DNA of 64,000 nt from Xanthomonas boreopolis. Its GTDB lineage: Bacteria > Pseudomonadota > Gammaproteobacteria > Xanthomonadales > Xanthomonadaceae. Within the stretch, counting starts at the first letter, position 1. Each line of letters begins with the position of its first letter. The DNA lies in the NCBI GenBank assembly GCA_014654535.1, contig BNBA01000004.1, positions 52,805 through 116,804 of the forward strand, read 5' to 3'. The translations under genes were made by a program, and so were the position numbers. Below, piece after piece: positions 35,850 through 44,108 of the stretch. The notes beneath the pieces are model-generated. The model was not told where the DNA came from, made no database searches, and worked only from the letters and a program-made list of their open reading frames with translations.

Positions 35850-36485
35850 TCATGGCGATCGCGGGTTCCGCGCGCGTTTCCTGGCGCCTGGAACGGGCGC
35901 TGCGTCCTTCGCCTGCACGGGAGGCACGTTGATCTGTTCGAGCCAGGAAAGGGCGTCGACATGGGCGAGGAAACGGCGCAGATAAGCCGGCGACAGCTCG
36001 CGCATCAGGTTCAACGAGCGGTGCACGAGCCGGCCCGAGTTGAGCGGGCCGGCGTTGGCCGGTGCCTGCTCCAGCGATTGCCGCACCTGGGTCTCGGCGT
36101 GGACCTTGGACCAGAGCTGCCTGAATTCGTCGAGTGCGGCCAGGTTCGGGTAGGTGGAGCGCGTCGACGGGTCGTCCGCGGCGCCGGCGGTCGGGTCGGT
36201 TGCCGATGTCTGCCGGGCGATATGGTCGAGCAAGCCGCGCAGCGGCGCGTGGTCCGGCGCCTCCGGCGTTCCGGCCTCCGGGCCGGGAGGATGGCGGCGA
36301 TCCGCGTCCGTCGCGGCCAGCGTTGCCAGCCTGGCATCCAGCAGGCGGCGCGCTTCGCCGGCGTGCCGGGCCGCGCGGCGCCGCATCGCCTCGACGAAAT
36401 GCCGGTGCAGGGACGCCGTGCGATCGGCGTCCTGCGCGCACGCGGAACCGGGCGGCGGGGGAGCGTGGTGGCCGTCGTCGCTCAT
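35850..36485 (-). CDS. DUF2894 family protein (last gene of the stator-like operon)
   Basis: 211 aa, soluble, no signal or membrane segment. A helical, arginine-rich first half (FVEAMRRRAARHAGEARRLLDARL), a variable middle, then the conserved DUF2894 block from about residue 120: EFRQLWSKVHAETQVRQSLE and RLVHRSLNLMRELSPAYLRRFL. The basic C-terminus (ARKRARNPRSP) may contact nucleic acid or membrane. It overlaps the OmpA-like gene by four bases. Function unknown; strict coupling suggests a partner of the membrane complex. Confidence 0.75.
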   Translation of the reverse strand: MSDDGHHAPPPPGSACAQDADRTASLHRHFVEAMRRRAARHAGEARRLLDARLATLAATDADRRHPPGPEAGTPEAPDHAPLRGLLDHIARQTSATDPTAGAADDPSTRSTYPNLAALDEFRQLWSKVHAETQVRQSLEQAPANAGPLNSGRLVHRSLNLMRELSPAYLRRFLAHVDALSWLEQINVPPVQAKDAAPVPGARKRARNPRSP

Positions 36486-37126
36486 CGGGGTACCGCGGCG
36501 GTGTTCTTCGGGCGCGGCACCGGCGCGATCTCCACGCGCCGGTTGCGCGCGCGGCCTTCTTCGTCGGCGTTCGAACCCACCGGCTGCTCGGCGCCGAAGG
36601 CGGCGGCGAACACCGACGAAGACGGCACGCCCTCGGCGATCAGGGCGCGCGTGACCGTCAGGGCGCGCTGGGCGGACAGTTCCCAGTTGTCGGCGAACTG
36701 GCGGTTGCCGTCGCGGACCTGGCGATCGTCGGTGAAGCCGCTGACCATCAGGATCTCCTCGCGCGCCTTGAGGTAGCCGGCCAGCGGCCCGGCCAGGCTC
36801 TTCAGCACCTCGCGGCCTTCCGGCTGGAGCTGGTCGGAGTTGAGCGCGAACAGCACGCTGCCGCGGATGCCGATGCGGCCATCGACCAGCGTGACCCGGC
36901 CGGCGGCCAGCGGTCCGGCCAGCGCCTGTTCCAGGGTCTGGCGGCGCTGCGCTTCCAGCTGCCGTTGCCTGACCTCTTCGTCCAACCGGCTGGAAAGCTG
37001 CATCTGCACGGCGATCACCCCGACCAGGATCAGCACGAACGCGCCCAGCAGCACCGACATCAGGTCGCCGAACGCGGCCCAGACCGGGGTAGCCGATTCG
37101 GTGTCGCCTTCGATGTCCGGGCTCAT
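36482..37126 (-). CDS. MotB/ZorB-like OmpA-domain stator subunit
   Basis: 214 aa. A short N-terminus, one membrane helix (about 19-42, AFGDLMSVLLGAFVLILVGV) and a C-terminal OmpA/MotB peptidoglycan-binding domain (SGFTDDRQV, FADNWELSAQRALTVTRAL, RARNRRVEI). The aspartate Asp21 at the start of the helix aligns with the proton-binding Asp of MotB (ADFMTAMMAFFL pattern) and ZorB. This argues for an ion-driven stator subunit, not a plain porin-type OmpA. Overlaps the DUF802 gene by four bases. Confidence 0.85.
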   Translation of the reverse strand: MSPDIEGDTESATPVWAAFGDLMSVLLGAFVLILVGVIAVQMQLSSRLDEEVRQRQLEAQRRQTLEQALAGPLAAGRVTLVDGRIGIRGSVLFALNSDQLQPEGREVLKSLAGPLAGYLKAREEILMVSGFTDDRQVRDGNRQFADNWELSAQRALTVTRALIAEGVPSSSVFAAAFGAEQPVGSNADEEGRARNRRVEIAPVPRPKNTAAVPR

Positions 37127-39219
37127 GCGGCTTCGGCTCCGGCGGAGCCGCGCTGGCCGGCGAGCTGTTGCAGTTCCTCGATGATCTGGCGCTGCACCAG
37201 CACGCTCAGGTCGATCACCTCGCGGGCCTGGGCCACGTAGTAGGCGAGCTGCTCGTCGCTGCGGGCGAGCGACTTGTCCAGCACGCTCTCGACGCGCTGC
37301 AGGCGCGCCACCAGCTTGTCGTTCGACTTGCCGAACTGCTGCACGATGGCGCCGAAGGCTTCGCCCAGGCTGGCGACCTCGGCCGCGCCGGCGGCGACCT
37401 GGGCGGCGGCGAGGTCGAGCTTGCCGGCTTCGTTCTCGATCCGCTCGCCGATGCGGTTGCCGACCCGGTCCAGCAACTCGGACGAGGTGGCGACGAGCGC
37501 ATCGATGGCGGCGCGCTGTTCGGTGGCGGCATGGCTGACGGAGCCGAGCAGGGTGTCGAGCGTGGCCATCAGGCGGTTGCGCTCCTCCAGCATCGCGGTG
37601 TCGCGGACCATGCTGTCGGAGAGCTTCTGGCGCAGTTCGGCGATGACCTCGGCCGCGGCCCGGGGCGCTTCCGACGCGGCCTGCACGAGCCGCGAGATCT
37701 CGGCGATGGTATCGCCGGCATGCGCCTTGGCCTGGGCCGTGATGTCGCCGGCGGTGCGCGCCAGCACGTCGCAGATCTCCTGCTGGCGGCTGGCGGCATG
37801 GTCGGCGGCCCGTTCCAGCTCCTGGCGCAGGGCGGCGGCCACGGCGTCGAGCGTCGCGCTCCAGGCGGCCAGGCGCTGCTGATCCTGGGCGGCGAGCGCG
37901 GCCTGCAGGTCGACGTGCGAGCGGGTGGTGCTCTCGACCAACGACGCGGCTTGCCGCTCGAAGCTGCCGGCCGCTTCGGACAATGCCTGCCGGCTGCCGG
38001 AGGCCAGCGCTTCGTTGAGGCTTTCCTGCCGCGACAACGCCTGCTTCCAGGCCTCGCCCATCTGCGCGGCAGTGGCGTCGAGGCGGGCCGAAACGCCTTC
38101 GAGCAGATCGGCGGAACGCCGTTCGAAGGATTCGCCGGTCCGGCCGAGCATGTCCTGCAACTGCTCGACCAGTGCCGCGTTCGCGTGCCGCTGATCGAGC
38201 AGGGCCTGGTTCCAGGCCTCCGCGACGGCCGCGGTGGTCTTTTCAAGGCCGCCGGACAGCGCTTCGGATTGCTGCTGCAGGGTCTGGGCGACGCTGCCGT
38301 GCAGCGCGGCGGTTTCGCGCGCGATCGCGGCCATGGTGGCCTGCACCACCGGCTGCAGCGCGGAACTGGCGGCGCGGGCGCCCTCGGCGACGTTCTCCTT
38401 CAATGATCGTTCCACGGAAGAGGCCAGCTGCAGGTAAGTCGCTTCGGTCCGCTCGTGGAAGGCTTGCTGCGCGGCGAGCTGGCGTTCGTGGGCGGCGAGG
38501 TTCTGCCGTTCGACGGCCGCGGCCATCGCCTGCAGCCGCTCGACCAGCGCCGGCATCGCCTCGGCCTGCCGCTGCAGCAGCTTGAAGGTTTCCTCGCGTT
38601 GGTGGGCCTGCGAATGCACGCGCAGCGTGGTCGCGATCTGCAGGTCCAGGCGTTGCGCCGCCTGCAGCCGCTCGCGCCTGGACAGCGCGGACAGCAGGCC
38701 GAGCATCGCGGAGGTGGCCACGCCGGCGATCGAGGTGCCGAACGCGAAGCCCAGGCTCTTGACCGGCGCGGCGAGCGACTCGCGGATCGCGTGCAGGTCG
38801 GCCGCGCTTTCCAGCGCGATGCCGGTACCGCGCAAGGTGGCCATCATGCCCAGCAGCGTGCCGAGCATGCCGAGCAGCACCAGCAGGCCGACCAGGTACG
38901 GCGTCAGCGCCGGTCCGGGCAGCGCGACGCGTTCGCCTTCCACGCGCAGGCGCACCGCGTTGCGCAGCGACGGATGCAGGCGGTCCAGCCAGTCGCCGAG
39001 GCCGGAGGGCGGGACGGGCAGCGCGTCCAGCGCCCGCGCCAGCGTGGCGGTGGCCTGCCGGTAGCGATACAGCTCGAATCCGCCCGCCACGTAGCAGGCG
39101 CCGATGAGCAGGGCCACGGACGCGGCCAGCGGGTTCGAGCCGGCGTAGCCGGCGCCGATCCAGCACACGACCGCCAAGCCGACGAGAAATACAGCGAAAT
39201 CGAGCAGTTTCTTCAACAT
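37123..39219 (-). CDS. DUF802 protein: MotA/ZorA-like channel with long helical tail
   Basis: 698 aa. Four predicted membrane helices (about 5-25, 29-50, 105-129, 154-180); the last pair, GMLGTLLGMMATLRG and GFAFGTSIAGVATSAMLGLLSAL, resembles the MotA/TolQ/ExbB core. Residues 190-690 form one long, alanine/glutamine-rich amphipathic helical region with repeated blocks like SFERRSADLLEGVSARLDATA and SFERQAASLVESTTRSHVDLQ. ZorA of the Zorya defence system has the same plan: MotA-like channel plus long cytoplasmic tail. It pairs with the MotB-like product of the next gene. Function undetermined. Confidence 0.8.
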   Translation of the reverse strand: MLKKLLDFAVFLVGLAVVCWIGAGYAGSNPLAASVALLIGACYVAGGFELYRYRQATATLARALDALPVPPSGLGDWLDRLHPSLRNAVRLRVEGERVALPGPALTPYLVGLLVLLGMLGTLLGMMATLRGTGIALESAADLHAIRESLAAPVKSLGFAFGTSIAGVATSAMLGLLSALSRRERLQAAQRLDLQIATTLRVHSQAHQREETFKLLQRQAEAMPALVERLQAMAAAVERQNLAAHERQLAAQQAFHERTEATYLQLASSVERSLKENVAEGARAASSALQPVVQATMAAIARETAALHGSVAQTLQQQSEALSGGLEKTTAAVAEAWNQALLDQRHANAALVEQLQDMLGRTGESFERRSADLLEGVSARLDATAAQMGEAWKQALSRQESLNEALASGSRQALSEAAGSFERQAASLVESTTRSHVDLQAALAAQDQQRLAAWSATLDAVAAALRQELERAADHAASRQQEICDVLARTAGDITAQAKAHAGDTIAEISRLVQAASEAPRAAAEVIAELRQKLSDSMVRDTAMLEERNRLMATLDTLLGSVSHAATEQRAAIDALVATSSELLDRVGNRIGERIENEAGKLDLAAAQVAAGAAEVASLGEAFGAIVQQFGKSNDKLVARLQRVESVLDKSLARSDEQLAYYVAQAREVIDLSVLVQRQIIEELQQLAGQRGSAGAEAA

Positions 39220-39229
39220 AACGTCTCAG

Positions 39230-39919
39230 TCAGGAGGTGCGGAGGGCCGCCTGCAGGCCCTCGACCGGTTGTAGGCGGACATCCAGCTCGGCGAGCAGTA
39301 CGTCCTGCATGGTCTTGCGGAACCCGTCGAGCCAATCGACGGGCGCTGCCGCCGCGGTGTCCTCGGGGGACGGCGCTTGGTCCGGGAGCCCGGCGCCCTG
39401 GCGCAGGCGCTCGAAATGCTGGCCGAGCAGCGCGGGCGCCCGCGACAGCAGCGTGCGTTCGCGCCGGGCCAGCGCCTTCTCCATCGCCGCATCCACGGTG
39501 GCGAGCCGGGCCGGGCCCGGGCCTTGCGCCGCCAATCGCTCGCGCAGGCGCGCGCGCGCCTGGCCGATGCCGGTCTCCATGGTCTGCTGCAGGGCGAGGT
39601 AGCGCTGGCGGAAGAAGGCGTAGTCGGTGGCGGCGCCCGCCCCGTTGCCGTCGAAGGCTCGGTCGGCGGCGATGGCTTCGGCCAGGGCGGCGCGGACGCC
39701 GGCGTATTCGTCCTCCCCGGCGTCGCCCGGGGGCGCCACGCCAGCGAGCGGCCGGCCGTCGAGCGCCGCCGACAGGGCGATGGCGTTGTTGATGTCGAGC
39801 CATTCGCTCAGCCGCTCCGCCGGCAGCGGGCGGGGCGGCTGGACATCGGTCTCCGCCAGGCCGGCGAGCAGGCGGATGAACGTCGGGCCGTGGAATGGCG
39901 TGCGGCGGGGGAGTTGCAC
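39230..39919 (-). CDS. DUF3348 family protein (first gene of the stator-like operon)
   Basis: 229 aa from a GTG at 39919. Soluble and helical, with the DUF3348 blocks RTPFHGPTFIRLLAGLAETDV, LSEWLDINNAIALSAALDG and DYAFFRQRYLALQQTMETGI. No enzyme motif is evident. It lies 10 bases before the DUF802 gene; the group DUF3348, DUF802, OmpA, DUF2894 is, to my knowledge, a recurrent uncharacterised set in beta- and gammaproteobacteria. It may assemble with the helical tail of the DUF802 protein. Confidence 0.75.
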   Translation of the reverse strand: MQLPRRTPFHGPTFIRLLAGLAETDVQPPRPLPAERLSEWLDINNAIALSAALDGRPLAGVAPPGDAGEDEYAGVRAALAEAIAADRAFDGNGAGAATDYAFFRQRYLALQQTMETGIGQARARLRERLAAQGPGPARLATVDAAMEKALARRERTLLSRAPALLGQHFERLRQGAGLPDQAPSPEDTAAAAPVDWLDGFRKTMQDVLLAELDVRLQPVEGLQAALRTS

Positions 39920-39943
39920 TAGGCGGCTGGCGTAAAAACGACC

Positions 39944-39949
39944 ATTTTA
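39944..39949 (-). promoter_or_regulatory. Extended -10 promoter for the stator-like operon
   Basis: On the minus strand TGGTAAAAT gives an extended -10 (TGN-TAAAAT); TTGACG lies 20 bases upstream, a long spacer. The predicted transcript start is about 18 bases before the GTG start of the DUF3348 gene, so the four genes can be expressed apart from rnd. Confidence 0.4.
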
Positions 39950-40002
39950 CCAGTTGCCGACGACCGGCCCGTCAATCCCGCCGCTGCGGCCCCGCTGGCG
40001 GC

Positions 40003-41097
40003 TCAGCCGGCTGCCCGGGCGGCGTCCAGCAACGGCATCAGCTGCGGTTCCAGCAGTTCCTTGCGCCAGCCGCCGAGCGGCGCCGGCCAGCGCCCGCTTT
40101 CGATCAGCGCTTCGAGGTGGCGGCGCGAGGCCAGCACGCCGTCGGGCAGGGACAGGGCGCGGCTGTGCGTGGCCACCGCGTCCTGGAGGCGCTTGAGCGT
40201 GGCCTTGTGGGCATCGCCCGCGGCCAGCGCCAGCGGGGCGTCCCGTTCGTCCGGCAGCGGCGTGGACAGGGCCTGCCACAGCGCGCCGGCGAGCTTGCGC
40301 GGGGCCTTGGGGAGCCTGTCGAGCTGCTGCTGGAGCGCGGTTTCGTCGGCCGGCGGGGTGCGCGCCAGCGCCACGGCCAGTTCGTTGTCGAGGATCCAAC
40401 TGCGCGGCTTGTCGCTCTGGCGCGCCTGGCGGTCGCGCCAGCGCAGCAGCCGCAGCAGCCGCAGTTGCGCATCGCGGTCGAGGAACTGCGCGCTGCGCAT
40501 GGCCACGTGCGGCCAGCGCTCGGGCTCGTCGTGCTCCACCGTGGCCAGCAGGCGCTCGCAGTCCTCGGCCAGCCAGCCGGCGCGGCCCAGGGCCTCCAGC
40601 CGCGCCGACAGCGCGTCGTGCGCGGCGAACAGGTGGCGCACGTCGTCGGCGGCGTATTCCAGCTGGGACGGCGACAACGGGCGGCGCAGCCAGTCCGAGC
40701 GGGTCTCGCCCTTGGCCAGCAGGGTGCCGGTGAGTTCGTGGACCAGCTTCTGGTAGCCCAGCCCGGCGCCGATGCCGGCCAGGGCGGCGGCGATCTGGGT
40801 GTCGAACAAGGGCCGGGGCAGCACGCCGCAGGCGCACTTGAAGGCCACCAGGTCCTCGCTGGCGCTGTGCATCACCTTGAGGACGTCGGGCGCGGTCAGC
40901 CAGGGCTCCAGCGCTTCGGCGATCCCCGGCGCCAGCGGGTCGACCAGCAGGATCTCGTCGTCGACGGCGATCTGCACCAGCGCCAGTTGCGGCCAGTAGG
41001 TCCGTTCGCGGATGAATTCGGTATCCAGGCCGATGCGGGCAGGGCGGCGCAGCAGGTAGGCGTCGAGTTCGGCGGGCTGTGTGATCCAGTGGGGCAC
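40003..41097 (-). CDS. rnd: Ribonuclease D
   Basis: DEDDy 3'-5' exoribonuclease, 364 aa, tRNA 3' maturation. Exo motifs GLDTEFIRERTYWP, VMHSASEDLVAF, DTQIAAAL and SPSQLEYAADDV are all visible, followed by two HRDC-type helical domains. I chose the GTG at 41097 (VPHWITQ); the frame runs further upstream but would overlap the divergent SUMF1 gene's leader. Confidence 0.92.
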   Translation of the reverse strand: MPHWITQPAELDAYLLRRPARIGLDTEFIRERTYWPQLALVQIAVDDEILLVDPLAPGIAEALEPWLTAPDVLKVMHSASEDLVAFKCACGVLPRPLFDTQIAAALAGIGAGLGYQKLVHELTGTLLAKGETRSDWLRRPLSPSQLEYAADDVRHLFAAHDALSARLEALGRAGWLAEDCERLLATVEHDEPERWPHVAMRSAQFLDRDAQLRLLRLLRWRDRQARQSDKPRSWILDNELAVALARTPPADETALQQQLDRLPKAPRKLAGALWQALSTPLPDERDAPLALAAGDAHKATLKRLQDAVATHSRALSLPDGVLASRRHLEALIESGRWPAPLGGWRKELLEPQLMPLLDAARAAG

Positions 41098-41195
41098 GTA
41101 GTGGGGGTCCGTGAATGCGAAGGTGGAGCGGGTGGGTAAGAATAGCCCAGCCGAGCCGGCGCCCCTCCGGGCGCGGCGTCCACCAGGAGGGAAGG

Positions 41196-43058
41196 TTGCC
41201 AAGACGCGTCGCGTATCCGGTGCTGCTCGCGCTGCTGGCCACGGCGTGCTCGCCTTCCTCGTCCGCGCCCGAGGCGCCGCCCGCGGCCGCCCGCGCGCCG
41301 GCCGCGGGGGGCGCCAAGGACAGGGCGCCGGAAGTGACGATCGGCGACGAGGGCGCGGCCGAATCGGTCGCGCGCTGGCATCCGCCGGCGGTGGCGCTGG
41401 ACCGGGCCGATCTGCCGCAGGCGCGCCGCCGGGCCGCCCAGGCCCTGAGGGAGGGGCGGCTGTTCGAGACCGCCGACGACGCGATTCCGCTCTACCTGGC
41501 GATCCGCGAACAGGTGCCGGAAGACCCGGCCGCGCGTTCGGGCCTGCGCAGCGCGCTGCATCGGTTGCTGGAGCAGGCGGGGGCGCTGCTCGCCCGGGAC
41601 GGCGACGAGGAGGTGCCGCTGGACCGGGCCCGGTCGATGGCGATGGTGGCGCTGGCGCTGCGGCCGGAGGACCCCGAGGTGCGGGCGCTGCTCGGGCGTG
41701 TGGAAACCGCCCAGCGCGTGCTGGCGTTCAACCGTGCCGGCGAGGACGACCTGCGTGCCGACCGGCTGGGCGAGGACGGCAACGGCGCGCTGGACAACTT
41801 CCGCGAAGCGCTGAAGCTGGATCCGGACGATGCGCGCGCGCGGCAAGGGCTGGCGGCGGTGGAGAGCGGCCTGGTCCGGCGCGCCGAGCAGGCCGCGGAA
41901 GCGTCCGATTTCGAGGCCGCGCAGCGGTGGCTGGAGCTGGCCGCGACGGTGCGCCCGCCGTCGCCGGCGATGGCCGATGCCCGGCTGCGGATAGCGGCGA
42001 TCCGCCGGGCGCAGGTCGCCGCCCTGCACGATGGCGGCCTGCGCGACCTGACCTCGCCGCCGGGCCTGAAGGCCGCGCGCGAGAAGCTGGCCGAGGCCCT
42101 GCGCATCGCCGAGCCGGGCGATGCCCTGGTCGCCGACCTGCGCGGGCGCGTCGAGCTGGCCACGCACTACGGCAGCTTCCGTCCCGGACAGGTGTTCACC
42201 GACGGCATGCAGAACGGCGGACGCGGCCCGCAGATGATCGTAGTGCCGCACGGCGCGTTCATGATGGGGGCGAGCGACCTGGACCCGGCCGCCACCGACG
42301 CCGAGCGGCCGGCGCACTACGTGCGCTTCGAGCGCGGCTTCGCGATGTCGATCACCGAGGTGACGGTGGCCGAGTTCCGCGCCTTCGTCGAGCAGGCCAA
42401 GGCCCGTCCGCGCGCGACCCGGCGCGGCCACTCGGTGGTCTACGACGAGCGCTCCGGCAACTTCATCCGCCGCAGCGGAGTGGACTGGCAGTCCGGCTAC
42501 GACGGCCGGCGCGCGGCCCCCAACATGCCGGTGATGCACGTCAGCGTGCGCGACGCGGAAGCCTACGCGCGGTGGCTGTCGGAACAGACCGGGCGCCATT
42601 ACCGGCTGCCGACCGAGGCCGAGTTCGAGTACGCGCTGCGGGCCGGCAGCACCGGGCGCTATCCCTGGGGCAATGCCGGCACGCCCCCGGAGAACACCGG
42701 CAACTTCACCGGCGGCAACGACGTGTCGCCGAGCGGGCGGCACTGGAACAACGCCTTCGTCGGCTACGGCGACGGCTACTGGGGCCCCGCGCCGGCGGGA
42801 AGCTTCAAGGCCAACGCCTGGGGCCTGCACGACATGGCCGGCAACCTGAGCGAATGGGTGGCCGATTGCTGGCATTCCAACTACCGGCGCGCGCCGGCGG
42901 ACGGCGCGGCATGGTTCAATCCCGGCTGCCGGCAACGCCTGGTCCGCGGCGGCAGCTGGGCGAACTCGCCGCAGCAGACGCGCGCGTCGTGGCGGCTCTC
43001 ACAGGATTCGGACATCACCAGTGCCAGGATCGGCTTCCGGCTGGTGCGGGGCATCTGA
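41196..43058 (+). CDS. Lipoprotein with TPR-like region and SUMF1/FGE-sulfatase domain
   Basis: 620 aa from a TTG at 41196 directly after AGGAGGGAAGG, a strong ribosome site. Lipobox LLATAC (Cys18), then a helical repeat-like region (about 60-340, including LDNFREALKLDPDDARARQGL), then a SUMF1/formylglycine-generating-type domain (from about residue 347: GAFMMGASD, NMPVMHVSVRDAEAYARWLS, RLPTEAEFEYALRAG, GNLSEWVADCW, RLVRGGSW). The paired copper-binding cysteines of true FGEs are absent after RGGSW (ANSPQQTRASWR), so it is probably a non-FGE member, perhaps a binding or PvdO-like protein. Confidence 0.85.
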   Translation: MPRRVAYPVLLALLATACSPSSSAPEAPPAAARAPAAGGAKDRAPEVTIGDEGAAESVARWHPPAVALDRADLPQARRRAAQALREGRLFETADDAIPLYLAIREQVPEDPAARSGLRSALHRLLEQAGALLARDGDEEVPLDRARSMAMVALALRPEDPEVRALLGRVETAQRVLAFNRAGEDDLRADRLGEDGNGALDNFREALKLDPDDARARQGLAAVESGLVRRAEQAAEASDFEAAQRWLELAATVRPPSPAMADARLRIAAIRRAQVAALHDGGLRDLTSPPGLKAAREKLAEALRIAEPGDALVADLRGRVELATHYGSFRPGQVFTDGMQNGGRGPQMIVVPHGAFMMGASDLDPAATDAERPAHYVRFERGFAMSITEVTVAEFRAFVEQAKARPRATRRGHSVVYDERSGNFIRRSGVDWQSGYDGRRAAPNMPVMHVSVRDAEAYARWLSEQTGRHYRLPTEAEFEYALRAGSTGRYPWGNAGTPPENTGNFTGGNDVSPSGRHWNNAFVGYGDGYWGPAPAGSFKANAWGLHDMAGNLSEWVADCWHSNYRRAPADGAAWFNPGCRQRLVRGGSWANSPQQTRASWRLSQDSDITSARIGFRLVRGI

Positions 43059-43091
43059 TCGGCGATCCGGGGCAGGGGAGGAAAGGAAGTC

Positions 43092-44003
43092 ATGCGCAAC
43101 GATCCATTCGGTGGACAGGCAGGCGCGCCGCGCCGGCGGCCCGGCCTGTTCGGCAACGTTCGCTGGGGCGTGCTGCTGCTGTTCGCGGGCTATGCCGCGT
43201 ACTACTGGTTCTCGAACCGGACCGAGGATCCCTACACCGGCGAGAAGGTGCTGATCGACGGCTCGCTCGGCGTGGAGCAGGAGAAGGCGCTCGGCTTGCA
43301 GGCCTACCAGGAGATCCTCAGCCAGGAACGCCCGATCGACCCCGGCTCGCCCCAGGCGCAGCAGGTGCGGGCGATCGCGCAGCGGTTGATCGCGAAGGTC
43401 GATCCGGTCGAGGGCGCGCTCGCCGCCGAACACGGCATGCAGCCGAACCGCATCTCGCGCGACTTCGACTGGGAGGTCAACGTCATCCAGTCCGACCAGG
43501 CCAACGCGTTCTGCCTGCCCGGCGGCAAGATGGCCGTCTACACCGGCCTGTTCCCGGTGGCCCAGAACGCCGACGCGATGGCGGTGGTGATGGGGCACGA
43601 GATCGCCCACGCGCTGCTGCGGCACGGCGCCCAGCGCATGGCGCAGCAGAAGCTGACCCAGATCGGGCAGATGGCCGGCGCCGCCAGCGGCATGGACCCG
43701 CAGCAACAGCAGATGGTGATGGCCGCGATGGGATACGGCTACCTGCTGCCGTATGCGCGCAGCCACGAGACCCAGGCCGACGAGGTCGGGCTGATGCTGG
43801 CCGCGGCGGCGTGCTTCGACCCGCGCCAGGCCATCCCGTTGTGGGAGCGCATGGAGCAGGCCAGCGGCGGCCAGGCGCCGCCGGAGTTCTCCTCCACCCA
43901 TCCCAACCCGGGCACCCGCATCCAGAACCTGCAGGCGCTGATGCCCAAGGCGCTGGAGTACCGGCAGCGCTTCTGCCAGGACGGCGCCGCCGGCGCGCGC
44001 TGA
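43092..44003 (+). CDS. Membrane-anchored M48-family zinc metalloprotease
   Basis: 303 aa. One N-terminal anchor (GVLLLFAGYAAYYWF), then an M48 peptidase domain with HEIAH (His169, Glu170, His173) and the third-ligand segment SHETQADEVG. Sequence NAFCLPGGKMAVYTGLF and STHPNPGTRIQNL match periplasmic Oma1/LoiP/BepA-like proteases of envelope quality control. Starts 33 bases after the SUMF1 gene, so probably co-transcribed. Confidence 0.9.
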   Translation: MRNDPFGGQAGAPRRRPGLFGNVRWGVLLLFAGYAAYYWFSNRTEDPYTGEKVLIDGSLGVEQEKALGLQAYQEILSQERPIDPGSPQAQQVRAIAQRLIAKVDPVEGALAAEHGMQPNRISRDFDWEVNVIQSDQANAFCLPGGKMAVYTGLFPVAQNADAMAVVMGHEIAHALLRHGAQRMAQQKLTQIGQMAGAASGMDPQQQQMVMAAMGYGYLLPYARSHETQADEVGLMLAAAACFDPRQAIPLWERMEQASGGQAPPEFSSTHPNPGTRIQNLQALMPKALEYRQRFCQDGAAGAR

Positions 44004-44108
44004 CCGGAGGGCGCCGGCGCTCGCTTAACGGCCGTGAACGCGGACGCCGGCCGGGCGGGAACCGGGCGCGGCCGCGTGTGTCGAAGCCGCACGCGGCCGG
44101 GGATTCCC

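Noticed and set aside
35850..39919. A complete Zorya defence system or flagellar stator
   Set aside because: No ZorC, ZorD or ZorE helicase/nuclease and no flagellar or chemotaxis gene is present; only the two-subunit architecture is similar.
36134..39922. Several long plus-strand frames opposite the DUF2894-OmpA-DUF802-DUF3348 operon
   Set aside because: They are His/Gln/Arg-rich shadows; the minus-strand genes have family motifs, coupled overlaps and a promoter.
41196..43058. Active formylglycine-generating enzyme
   Set aside because: The fold is present but the paired catalytic cysteines near RGGSW are not, and no sulfatase gene adjoins.
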